From NCBI GenBank assembly GCA_027489965.1, contig JAIXZA010000008.1, positions 1 to 64,000 of the forward strand: a DNA stretch of 64,000 nt, given 5' to 3'. Source of the stretch: Verrucomicrobiaceae bacterium. GTDB lineage: Bacteria > Verrucomicrobiota > Verrucomicrobiia > Verrucomicrobiales > Verrucomicrobiaceae. The translations under genes and the position numbers were made by a program. Below are positions 1 to 7,498 of the stretch, piece after piece. A model generated the notes under the pieces. That model was not told where the DNA came from. It saw only the letters and a program-made list of their open reading frames with translations, and made no database searches. The first letter of the stretch is position 1, and each line of letters begins with the position of its first letter.

Positions 1-2
1 AA

Positions 3-827
3 GGGGCCGATCTCGGCTCCACGGAACTCGTTTTCCAGCCTGGAAAGGTCGTGGCGGGTCATTACGCGTTCGCCATCGGCTCCGGCGGTAGCACGACGCT
101 CGTTTTGCAGACGCTTTTGCCCGCGCTGCTTCATGCCGAGGGCTCCAGCACGCTGCACATCGAAGGCGGCACGCACAACCCGATGGCTCCGCCGTTCGAG
201 TTCATCGAGCAATGCTTCCTGCCCTTGCTCTGGAGCATGGGCGTCGATGCCACGGTGACTCTTGAGCGACCCGGCTTCATGCAGGCCGGTGGCGGCCTGC
301 TCACGGCGGAGATTTGGCCGATCAAGAGATGGAAGAAGATCAAGCTCACCGAACGCGGCGAGACCGTGGAGACTTTTGGCCGCGTGCTGCATGCACATCT
401 GCCCGGTGAGATTGCCCAACGTGAAATCTTGACCGCTTCCAAGATTCTCGAATGGCCTGAAAACCAGATTGACCTTCGCTACATTAACGACAGCGCCGGT
501 CCCGGCAATGCCATCCTGCTAGGTGCCCGCTTTGCGAACGTCTGCGAGATCAGCACCGGTATCGCCCAGTTCGGTAAATCTGCCGAAGCTGTGGCCACAG
601 GTGCAGCGAAGGGCCTGCGCGGATACTTGGCCTCGACGGCTCCCGTGGGCGCTCATCTGGCGGATCAGTTACTTCTGCCAATGGCCCTAGCGGGCGGCGG
701 TGTGTTTCACACGCTATCGATCACTGATCACACATGGACGAACATGGCGCTCATTGAGCAGTTTCTAGCCGTGAAGTTCAGCGTGGAAGAGATGGGTTCG
801 GGACTTAAAGAGGTGCTTTGTAACTAA
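3..827 (+). CDS. rtcA: RNA 3'-terminal phosphate cyclase, C-terminal part (5' end cut by window edge)
   Basis: The frame is open from base 3 to the stop at 825-827, so the gene begins outside the window; a GTG at 51 is internal, not the start. RtcA uses ATP to convert the 3'-phosphate of RNA to a 2',3'-cyclic phosphate through a covalent enzyme-AMP intermediate. The visible part has GSTELVF and GSGGSTTLVLQTLLPALL, typical of the family, the ligand-binding GGTHNPMAPP stretch, and near the C-terminus TDHTWTN, where the His matches the adenylylated histidine of the E. coli enzyme. About 275 of the usual 340 residues are present. No RtcB or RtcR is visible. The convergent Fur gene ends 4 bases away. 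Confidence 0.93.
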   Translation, partial: GADLGSTELVFQPGKVVAGHYAFAIGSGGSTTLVLQTLLPALLHAEGSSTLHIEGGTHNPMAPPFEFIEQCFLPLLWSMGVDATVTLERPGFMQAGGGLLTAEIWPIKRWKKIKLTERGETVETFGRVLHAHLPGEIAQREILTASKILEWPENQIDLRYINDSAGPGNAILLGARFANVCEISTGIAQFGKSAEAVATGAAKGLRGYLASTAPVGAHLADQLLLPMALAGGGVFHTLSITDHTWTNMALIEQFLAVKFSVEEMGSGLKEVLCN

Positions 828-831
828 GCGA

Positions 832-1314
832 TTACGCTAGCATTACCGCCTCACGCTGGGCTTTCCATTTGCACTGGCCAGTGCGGGAGAGTTCATCACA
901 CTTGGCTTGAATGCGCATTGACTTCATCTGCGGTTGGAAGCCGAGGCGGCGGGTGATGCAGTCGTGTAGCAGTGCGGCGTTTTCATCCTCAAACTCGACG
1001 ACACGATCACAGTCGAGACAGATGAGGTGATTGTGCTGCGGCTTATCCAGAAAGTTAGGATCGTAAAAGGTCTGGTCACGACCGAGATCGACCTCTCGAA
1101 GCAGGTCGCAGTCCACAAGAAGCTGAAGCGTGCGATAAATGGTGGCGCGTGAAATGGTTCGGTCGAGCTTGCGAGTCTTTTCTAGCAGTTCGTCAGCATT
1201 AAAATGATCGTCTGTGGCAAAAGCCGCCTCGACAATGACGTCCCGCTGCTTGGTGCGGCGGAGGCCTTGAGCGACGAGGTGAGCTTCTAAGCGCTCTTTG
1301 ATGCGAGAATCCAT
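832..1314 (-). CDS. fur: Fur family metal-responsive transcriptional repressor
   Basis: A 160-residue Fur-type protein: N-terminal winged helix (residues about 1-90, with SRATIYRTLQLL as the recognition helix region) and a C-terminal dimerisation/metal domain. HNHLICLDC gives the usual His-x-His and Cys-x-x-Cys ligands; a second cysteine pair near the C-terminus, CDELSRTGQC, has eight residues between the cysteines instead of the usual shorter spacing. Fur/Zur/PerR cannot be separated from sequence alone; the long N-terminal helix and the HNHLICLDC form favour Fur. The gene stands alone, and its upstream region carries direct repeats and a TGAGAAT half-site that could mediate autoregulation. 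Confidence 0.92.
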   Translation of the reverse strand: MDSRIKERLEAHLVAQGLRRTKQRDVIVEAAFATDDHFNADELLEKTRKLDRTISRATIYRTLQLLVDCDLLREVDLGRDQTFYDPNFLDKPQHNHLICLDCDRVVEFEDENAALLHDCITRRLGFQPQMKSMRIQAKCDELSRTGQCKWKAQREAVMLA

Positions 1315-1345
1315 ATTGAGACGAGGCTAGCCTAATTGAGAATGC
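1315..1345 (-). promoter_or_regulatory. Candidate operator in the fur promoter
   Basis: Two copies of ATTGAGA (1315-1321 and 1335-1341) lie exactly 20 bases apart, about two helical turns, and flank the perfect palindrome AGGCTAGCCT (1324-1333). The second copy continues as TGAGAAT, which resembles half of the TGAGAAT-x-ATTCTCA form of Fur boxes known in other bacteria. The first copy touches the fur start codon. Seen directly: the repeats. Inferred: binding by Fur itself. Confidence 0.3.
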
Positions 1346-1358
1346 ACGCAAGCCCGCA

Positions 1359-2147
1359 TCACTTTTGACCGCCACCAAAGTAGTGGCCGAGAGCCTCCAT
1401 CATGCCTTCACTGGCGGGTTTTGTGGCGATGAAGCCGCCCAATTTGATGACGTGCTCTTTGATCGGCGGCAGACCATTGCTTGGTGTGGCTATCATGCGC
1501 GCATGGCGTGGATTGAGCATGGAGAGGTCATTGTGATTATCTCCTGCGGCAAAGCAGCGTGCGGCGTCCAGGCCCAGAAGGCGGGCAAGTTCACTTAGCG
1601 CGGTGCCTTTGCTATACCCACTATGGGAAAAGCGCAGGTAGATGCTGTTTCTTTGATAACCGATGTCTGGGAACTGCGAGCTATGGGTCTCGATAAAAGT
1701 GGCGATGGTGTCCATCTCCTGTTCGGTGGTGGCCACGATGCCGAGCTCCCCCTCATCGCCTTCCAGAAAGCTTGCGTTTGTGGTCGCGACCATCGCACGG
1801 ATTGCATTGAGGGATTTTTGATGATCTTTGATAAAGCGCTCATTGGCTTTCCGAGCGAGTCGATTCCAGTTGCCAAAGTCGGTCCATTTTTTGAAAAGGC
1901 CTGGGCGGTAAATGTCACATTCGCGAGCGATGATGTAGTCCGGCTCCATGAAGATGCCGTATTGGGCGATGCCCTGAACTGTCTGGGGAAGCGTGCGGCC
2001 GGTATTGATGACCCAAGCGGCGCCCTGAGCACGAAGCTGCTGAATCATCTTCCCGAGTGAGGGATGAAAAACAGGGTCGCTATCTGGATGCACGAGTGTG
2101 CCGTCGAAGTCGAAACAGAGGATGAACGTGGGCTTGCGCGCGGCCAT
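1359..2147 (-). CDS. HAD superfamily (Cof/IIB-type) phosphatase
   Basis: A 262-residue soluble hydrolase. Motif I FDFDGTLVH has the nucleophile Asp13 and the acid/base Asp15; motif II is the NTGR segment near residue 49; motif IV is GDNHNDLSML near residue 203, which binds magnesium. The large cap between motifs II and III is typical of subclass IIB, which covers Cof-type sugar-phosphate phosphatases and sucrose-phosphate phosphatase-like enzymes. The substrate cannot be told from sequence. It lies upstream of fur on the same strand with 44 bases between; no operon partner suggests a pathway. Confidence 0.85.
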   Translation of the reverse strand: MAARKPTFILCFDFDGTLVHPDSDPVFHPSLGKMIQQLRAQGAAWVINTGRTLPQTVQGIAQYGIFMEPDYIIARECDIYRPGLFKKWTDFGNWNRLARKANERFIKDHQKSLNAIRAMVATTNASFLEGDEGELGIVATTEQEMDTIATFIETHSSQFPDIGYQRNSIYLRFSHSGYSKGTALSELARLLGLDAARCFAAGDNHNDLSMLNPRHARMIATPSNGLPPIKEHVIKLGGFIATKPASEGMMEALGHYFGGGQK

Positions 2148-2186
2148 GAATGAAGGCGCAATCAGTCACCCGATCCTAGCTGACAG

Positions 2187-3578
2187 TCAAGGATTCAAGA
2201 AGGCCTTCCCGTGCAGCACGAAATCCAGGGAAACCATGGACCACAGGACCGTCAGATAAGCATAGGTGATCAATCTGGCTGAAGAACGCCGCCGAGCGCG
2301 CCGCAGCACACTTTCGCTAGCCCAGACCAGACTCAGGGCCAACGGAGCCAGCAGCGCCCTCAAGTGATCACTAGGCCAAACGGCATTATCCCAGGCGGCA
2401 ATGGCTACGATGGTCAAACTAACCGTGACCGTGAAGAAAATCGTCGTCATTGTCTCAGGATGCAGTTTCTGACCTGCATGACAGGCACGAGGCGTGCCGC
2501 ACCAGGTGACGGCTAATAGTGCTATCAAAACGAACAGCAGTCCAATGATGTGCCAAACGCCATCGTAAGCCATGACTTGCCAGAGCTTCTGCAAACCGGT
2601 CTTGAGCCGAGCAAAGGCCTCCTGTTGAGTGTGAGTGCACACATAAATCTGCCAGCTGGCCCGTTCCTCCAGCGGCAGAGATTTTAAACTGGTGGCACTG
2701 GGGTGCTTGCGAATCCAAACCTGAGCCGAGGGCTCATCCTCCAACCAGCGCACCTGATCGACATAGCTAAAGAAGCCCGAGCCAAACTTCGCACGCGCCT
2801 CGACCATTCGGGAGCCAGCGATGAAGCCAAAGCAGGAGACGAACAAAATGAGGCCAAACAAATGATTGCGCCACAACCATTGGCTCGTGCCATCATGAGA
2901 CGTCCAATGCGTTTTTAACCACCCCCACACGGCTCGAATCGTGCTGATCAAAACAAAGATAACCAGCAGTGGCAAAATACGATCCTCTGAAAGGTAGGCC
3001 AGAGCGCCAAACGCCCCTGTGAGGCCATAAATCCACAAGGAATTTCTTTGCAGGGCATACAGGCAGGCGACCCATGATAGGAGAAAAAAGACGTGGAAGA
3101 GGGTGGCTCCAGTAAACCAGGGGAGAGTTGGCAAATAACCATGCCATCCAGCGATCAAAACGATCAGTAAAGCAGCAGGTAAGGTGAAATTCCGGGCGCA
3201 GGTGATCCCAAGCACCATCAAAAACCCCAAGGTGAGCCCCAACTGAAACAATTGCGTGCGCTTTCGAAAAACAGGCAACTCAACACCGTCATGCATCCAC
3301 GCTGCAACCCAGGGCCATAGTGGCTGAGTCACGCCATCTGTGCGATGCGGCATCATGCGTTTCATCGGCTCAGAAAAGCTGCGTGTGAACTCAGGCTGTA
3401 GGTCCACTGAACTCTGCTCTGTGAGCTTTAGATGACGCTCCTCCTCCACGGTCCAGCCGCCTTTTTGTGGCGAATTCAAAGCTTTTCCCACATAAAAGGT
3501 TACGAAAACTGCCATCCCAAGCACAAACAACGACCAGCGGAGCCAGAGGTTGAGGTGATGACGGGTGAAGGCAGGCAT
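2187..3578 (-). CDS. Multi-pass membrane protein of unknown function
   Basis: A 463-residue integral membrane protein. I chose the ATG at 3578 (MPAFTRHHLNLW), since the longer frame adds 14 residues that do not look like a membrane protein start. There are around ten hydrophobic segments, including FVLGMAVFVTFYVG near the N-terminus, with a loop of roughly 130 polar residues between the first two that carries HRTDGVTQPLWPWVAAWMHD. Overall layout resembles dolichyl-phosphate-mannose mannosyltransferase-like (GT-C fold) or oligosaccharide membrane proteins, but no diagnostic motif is convincing. It is transcribed away from the PQQ protein gene, sharing a 106-base upstream region. Confidence 0.75.
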   Translation of the reverse strand: MPAFTRHHLNLWLRWSLFVLGMAVFVTFYVGKALNSPQKGGWTVEEERHLKLTEQSSVDLQPEFTRSFSEPMKRMMPHRTDGVTQPLWPWVAAWMHDGVELPVFRKRTQLFQLGLTLGFLMVLGITCARNFTLPAALLIVLIAGWHGYLPTLPWFTGATLFHVFFLLSWVACLYALQRNSLWIYGLTGAFGALAYLSEDRILPLLVIFVLISTIRAVWGWLKTHWTSHDGTSQWLWRNHLFGLILFVSCFGFIAGSRMVEARAKFGSGFFSYVDQVRWLEDEPSAQVWIRKHPSATSLKSLPLEERASWQIYVCTHTQQEAFARLKTGLQKLWQVMAYDGVWHIIGLLFVLIALLAVTWCGTPRACHAGQKLHPETMTTIFFTVTVSLTIVAIAAWDNAVWPSDHLRALLAPLALSLVWASESVLRRARRRSSARLITYAYLTVLWSMVSLDFVLHGKAFLNP

Positions 3579-3684
3579 GCAATGGGCCAAGAGTCTGCCA
3601 TGTAGAAACAAACAATGCAAAACCCAAGATCATATCTTCGTCTCAGATGCATTGCGCAGCGCTTTTGGTTCGTTACCTTTTCTC

Positions 3685-4899
3685 ATGCGTCTCACTGCCC
3701 TTTATCTCTGCCTCACCAACGCTGTGCTTGCTGCCGATTGGCCTCAGTTTTTAGGCCCCACACGAAATGCAGTAGCTGCCGAAAGTGAACCGTCTCTGCC
3801 TGAAAGCTTGCCGCTTGATCTGAAACCACTTTGGAAAAAATCAGTCGGTGCCGGTTTCGCAGGCCCAGCTGTGGCTCAGGGTAAGGTGATCATTTTTCAC
3901 CGTGAAAGCAGTGACATGACGACCGAGGCACTGGACCCAGTGACAGGGAAAGTGCTCTGGCGCAGCACCTACATCACCGACTACATCGACAGCTTTGGCT
4001 TTGACAATGGCCCCCGCGCAGTGCCCGCCATTTCCGACGGTAAAGTTTTCACCTTTGGTCCCGAAGGCCGCGTCACCGCCTTGGATCTTGAGACCGGCAA
4101 AGAACTCTGGAACTATGACACAGCTTTGGCCCTGGAATCCAAGCAGGGATTTTTTGGACGGACTCCTTCTCCTTTGGTTGTCGGAAAAACGGTCATCATC
4201 GCCGCTGGCGGCACTCTGGGAGATAAGCCTGCTGGGCTGGTCGCTCTCGATGTGTCCACTGGCAAACCTGTTTGGACAGCCGTGGAAGATGAGGCTGGAT
4301 GCGCGTCTCCCGTAGCCATGAATGAAGGCGTCCTAGCTTGGATGAGAAATGAGCTTTGGCTGATCAATCCTGAGGGCGCAGTCACCACTTCGATTCCGTT
4401 AAGGTCGGACATGGATGCCTCTGTCAATGCCGCCACACCGATCTCAGTGAGTGATGATCGCTGGTTTGTCTCGGCTGGCTACGGTGTAGGCGCTCATCTG
4501 CTCAGCATCAAAGGTGGAAAAATCAGCGAGCTATGGAAGAAAGAGGACCTGCTCGACTGCCACTACGCCACACCCGTGAGGATTGGTCAGCATCTGTTCG
4601 GCTTTCACGGACGCCAGGAAAGTGGCATGAAACTGCGCTGCATCAATCTAGCCGACGGCACCGTAGCCTGGGAAGATCCCGACTCCGTGCCTGGCGGCAC
4701 GCTCATGGCTGTGGGGAATAAACTTCTGGTCATCACCGAGCGTGGTGAACTTTGGCTTGTCCGTGGCACCGCCGAAAAGTTTGATCAAATCAGCTATGTA
4801 CAAATCCTGCGTGCTGGCCACCGCTCCCACGCCGCCTATTCAGACGGCATGCTCTTTGCCCGCGACACTGAAAGTCTCATTGGCCTGAAGTTGAAATGA
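3685..4899 (+). CDS. Secreted PQQ-like beta-propeller protein
   Basis: 404 residues from the ATG at 3685; this start gives a clean signal peptide (MRLTALYLCLTNAVLAA) directly followed by DWPQFLGPTRNAV, the standard beginning of these proteins in Planctomycetes and Verrucomicrobia. The rest is a seven- or eight-bladed propeller made of repeated units such as ALDPVTGKVLW, ALDLETGKELW and ALDVSTGKPVW. The fold is shared with BamB and with PQQ dehydrogenases, but I see no catalytic residues of the dehydrogenases. Probably a periplasmic scaffold or binding protein. The EamA transporter gene follows closely on the same strand. Confidence 0.88.
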   Translation: MRLTALYLCLTNAVLAADWPQFLGPTRNAVAAESEPSLPESLPLDLKPLWKKSVGAGFAGPAVAQGKVIIFHRESSDMTTEALDPVTGKVLWRSTYITDYIDSFGFDNGPRAVPAISDGKVFTFGPEGRVTALDLETGKELWNYDTALALESKQGFFGRTPSPLVVGKTVIIAAGGTLGDKPAGLVALDVSTGKPVWTAVEDEAGCASPVAMNEGVLAWMRNELWLINPEGAVTTSIPLRSDMDASVNAATPISVSDDRWFVSAGYGVGAHLLSIKGGKISELWKKEDLLDCHYATPVRIGQHLFGFHGRQESGMKLRCINLADGTVAWEDPDSVPGGTLMAVGNKLLVITERGELWLVRGTAEKFDQISYVQILRAGHRSHAAYSDGMLFARDTESLIGLKLK

Positions 4900-4935
4900 C
4901 TTGTGCACTTGTCTCAATCGCCGCCACAGTTTGGC

Positions 4936-5811
4936 ATGACCCGATTTCGCGCTGATTTAACGCTGCTGGCTTGTGCAGCGATCTGGGGCGTTGCGTTTCT
5001 TTATCAAAAGAGGGCTATGGCTCACATAGGGCCGTTTTTGTTCATCGCCCTGCGTTCCTGGTTAGCCTGCTTAACGCTTTCACCTCTGGTCTGGCGAGAA
5101 TGTCGGGTAGTGGGATCTAAAGTCAAAATGCCAGCGATGCTAAGCTTAGGTGGCTATGCTGGATTGGCCTTCTTTGGTGCAGCAGCCCTGCAACAAATGG
5201 GACTGGTGACAGCAACTGTCACCAACTCCGGGTTTTTAACAGCCTTGTATGTCGTTTTAACACCGATTTTCTCCTGGTTGCTGATGCGTCATCGCCCGAC
5301 ACGATGGGTCTGGATTGCTGCATCGCTTTCCTTTGTGGGCACTTGGCTACTTGGCGGCGGTTCCTTGACGCTACTGGCACACGGAGATGTCTTGGTGGCG
5401 TTCTCGGCCATCTTATGGGCGCTGCATGTGGTCATCGTCGGACTGGCAGCACGCTTCGATCTAGCGGCTTCGTTCACAGCAGTTCAATTTGTCGTCGTCG
5501 CATTTTTAGCAAGCCTTGCGGCACTGCGTGAACCTTTCGAAGTCGAGGCGATACTGCGCGCGGGCACAGACATTCTTTATTTGGGCATTTTGTCCAGTGC
5601 GATAACCTTTACTCTGCTTTCTGTAGCCATGAGGGCCACAAAGCCTGCGGAAGCCTCTGTCATCCTTTCGACTGAGTCACTCTTTGCAGCACTAGCGGCA
5701 TTTCTTTTCATGAAGGAAAGTCTGTCGCCTATCGGTTGGATTGGGGCCGCGGCTATCTTTTTAGCTACCATCATCGTTCAATTGCCGGATAAAGCAGACA
5801 GCCGCGCTTAA
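4936..5811 (+). CDS. EamA/DMT family transporter
   Basis: 291 residues from the ATG at 4936 (MTRFRADLTLL); a GTG at 4903 would add 11 residues that are outside the family's usual start. Ten hydrophobic helices arranged as two EamA repeats, with ACAAIWGVAFLYQKRAM at the start of the first and PAEASVILSTESLFAAL in the second, the conserved glutamate region. These proteins export or import small metabolites such as amino acids or nucleotide sugars; the substrate is unknown here. Only 3 bases separate it from the alkyltransferase-like gene, so the two are probably co-transcribed. Confidence 0.9.
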   Translation: MTRFRADLTLLACAAIWGVAFLYQKRAMAHIGPFLFIALRSWLACLTLSPLVWRECRVVGSKVKMPAMLSLGGYAGLAFFGAAALQQMGLVTATVTNSGFLTALYVVLTPIFSWLLMRHRPTRWVWIAASLSFVGTWLLGGGSLTLLAHGDVLVAFSAILWALHVVIVGLAARFDLAASFTAVQFVVVAFLASLAALREPFEVEAILRAGTDILYLGILSSAITFTLLSVAMRATKPAEASVILSTESLFAALAAFLFMKESLSPIGWIGAAAIFLATIIVQLPDKADSRA

Positions 5812-5814
5812 CCC

Positions 5815-6186
5815 ATGCCAAAGTCGAAGTCACAAGCGTTCACTCGGATCCGCGCAGAAGTCATTCGACTCATTGCGCTCATTCCCTCAGGAAAATTCAC
5901 CACCTATGGCAGCATTGCCATTCATATGAATGTGGTGGCACGGCACGTGGCTACCGTGATCAGTCAATTGACTGATGAGGAGTCGGCAAGTTTACCTTGG
6001 CATCGAGTCGTCGGGGCCGAAGCGCGCATCAGTCCAAACATGCCAACTGAGATTGCCTTTAAACAAAGAACAAGGCTAGAAGCAGAAGGACTGATCCTAG
6101 ATAGCAAAGGCTACATAAAAAACGCCGACACACAGTTTCATGTGGTCGGCGTTCGTCGTGAGATTCGCTGGTCTGATCCAGTTTAG
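5815..6186 (+). CDS. Alkyltransferase-like (ATL) DNA-damage binding protein
   Basis: A 123-residue relative of the C-terminal domain of O6-methylguanine-DNA methyltransferase. It has the winged-helix segment IPSGKFTTYGSIA and the arginine-finger segment ARHVATVISQ, but the PCHRV active site is PWHRVV: Trp62 replaces the alkyl-accepting cysteine. Known ATL proteins with this replacement bind O6-alkylguanine without removing the alkyl group and hand the lesion to nucleotide excision repair. It is slightly longer than E. coli-type ATL. Its last codons contain a hairpin that probably terminates the opposing PEGA gene. Confidence 0.88.
   Translation: MPKSKSQAFTRIRAEVIRLIALIPSGKFTTYGSIAIHMNVVARHVATVISQLTDEESASLPWHRVVGAEARISPNMPTEIAFKQRTRLEAEGLILDSKGYIKNADTQFHVVGVRREIRWSDPV
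6117..6153 (-). terminator. Rho-independent terminator of the PEGA lipoprotein gene, inside the ATL gene
   Basis: On the minus strand AACGCCGAC (6153-6145) with CAC/GTG extension pairs with GTCGGCGTT (6129-6121), giving a nine-base GC-rich stem plus three more pairs beyond a single bulged A (6130), followed by six T (6122-6117). It lies 47 bases past the end of the PEGA gene and is entirely within the 3' coding part of the convergent ATL gene. Confidence 0.75.
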
Positions 6187-6199
6187 CTGAAGCTTGTGG

Positions 6200-6574
6200 T
6201 TATTGCTTTTCCATCACAGCCTCTACTTTGCCTGGATTGAGTTTGCACCAAGCTCCAGTGCACCCGTCAACCACAAGTCCAACAAGACCACCGATCAAGA
6301 TGTTGCCGAGCACGACTGGATTGAACCCAGGCTCAAGAACAACTTCTTTGGGCTTGTAGCCGGCTAATGTAAGGCCCACGCGGTGGGTTTCCTTTCGCGT
6401 TAGTTGAGCTTTTGTAGGAGTCACTCCTGAATCGACGCCATTAATCTTTACGGTGGCTCCAGGAGGCTGCGTATTAATCTGGATACCTTGTTTAGTGCCG
6501 CAGCAGATGGCTGCACAATTGGCCAGATACAATGGGCTGGCTAGGAGGAGTAAAGAGAGAAGTTTGTTTCGCAT
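6200..6574 (-). CDS. Small PEGA-domain lipoprotein
   Basis: 124 residues with a lipoprotein signal ending in the lipobox LANC (Cys20), so it is likely attached to a membrane by lipid at that cysteine. Residues about 30-75 form a PEGA domain (INTQPPGATVKINGVDSGVTP), a surface beta-fold domain found in bacterial lipoproteins and S-layer proteins. A hydrophobic glycine-rich stretch (VVLGNILIGGLVGLVVDG) follows, and the C-terminal part resembles small lipoproteins of the same kind in which this segment is conserved. Function unknown. Convergent with the ATL gene, 13 bases apart. Confidence 0.85.
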   Translation of the reverse strand: MRNKLLSLLLLASPLYLANCAAICCGTKQGIQINTQPPGATVKINGVDSGVTPTKAQLTRKETHRVGLTLAGYKPKEVVLEPGFNPVVLGNILIGGLVGLVVDGCTGAWCKLNPGKVEAVMEKQ

Positions 6575-6697
6575 ATGGTTTAATTATAAGAGACCTGCGT
6601 CTCATTGATCATCAAACAAGCAGAAAACCGACCATGTTGAAATTAAATATGGATCAAAGTAAAGTTGTCGAATTTTTTTCTTAAGCTAAAATACACT

Positions 6698-7354
6698 TCA
6701 TGTGTGCGTTTCGCGGGGTTTCGTAGCCAATTGCTCAATCTGCTGAATGAGTTCACGTGCCAGCAGTGTCTTGCTTTGCTTGGGTAGTGGCATCGATTTT
6801 TCTCCTGGAAAACACAGAGTCACAGCATTTTCAGAGCTGTCGAAGCCAATGCCGATTTGGGAGACATCATTGGCAATAACTAGGTCGCAGCCCTTACGGG
6901 TCAGCTTGTCGCGTGCATTGGCGATGAGGTTTTCTGTCTCTGCGGCGAAACCCACGAGGATGCCTGAAAATCCAAACACTTGCCGAGCGGAGCCCAGAAT
7001 ATCTTCCGTTTTTTCTAATTCTAGAGTCAGCCTATTTGAACTCTTTTTGATCTTTTGAGTGGCCTGGGTTGCAGGCCGATAATCTGCCACGGCAGCAGAA
7101 AAAATGGCTACGGCGGCCTTTGAGATTTGGCTTTCAACAGCGAGAAACATTTCCTTCGCAGACTCGATTCTGATGAGTTCGATATCATCAGGTGCAGAGA
7201 GATTTACTGGTCCTGAAATAAGAGTCACCTTATGACCAGCATCGCGGGCAGCTTCAGCAAGCGCATAACCCATTTTGCCCGAAGAACGATTGGTGAGGTA
7301 TCGGACTGGATCTAGGGCTTCTCGGGTCGGACCGGCTGTGATGAGAATATTCAT
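6698..7354 (-). CDS. coaB: Phosphopantothenate-cysteine ligase, stand-alone CoaB
   Basis: 218 residues matching only the C-terminal half of the usual CoaBC fusion. It joins 4'-phosphopantothenate to cysteine using a nucleotide, the second-to-last step before pantetheine phosphate in coenzyme A synthesis. Visible: ITAGPTREALDPVRYLTNRSSGKMG at the N-terminus (nucleotide binding), SAAVADYRP, a lysine pair KIKKSS for the substrate phosphate, and NDVSQIGIGFDSSENAV. No CoaC (decarboxylase) gene is in the window, so the two activities are encoded separately here. Divergent from xylB with 144 bases between. Confidence 0.9.
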   Translation of the reverse strand: MNILITAGPTREALDPVRYLTNRSSGKMGYALAEAARDAGHKVTLISGPVNLSAPDDIELIRIESAKEMFLAVESQISKAAVAIFSAAVADYRPATQATQKIKKSSNRLTLELEKTEDILGSARQVFGFSGILVGFAAETENLIANARDKLTRKGCDLVIANDVSQIGIGFDSSENAVTLCFPGEKSMPLPKQSKTLLARELIQQIEQLATKPRETHT

Positions 7355-7498
7355 GGCGCTATCTGCCTTGGTTCCGTGTCCTGGTCAAATAAGTCACGCT
7401 TTCTGCAAGGAATTGAAAACCTGATTTAAAACAATGCATTTGCCCTTGCTCTTGGGACTGTTCATGATCGCCTCCTCATTCTTACCCCATCCAGCACT

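Noticed and set aside
3565..3684. 40-residue N-terminal extension of the PQQ propeller protein
   Set aside because: It would hide the signal peptide that begins at 3685 and overlaps the divergent membrane protein gene.
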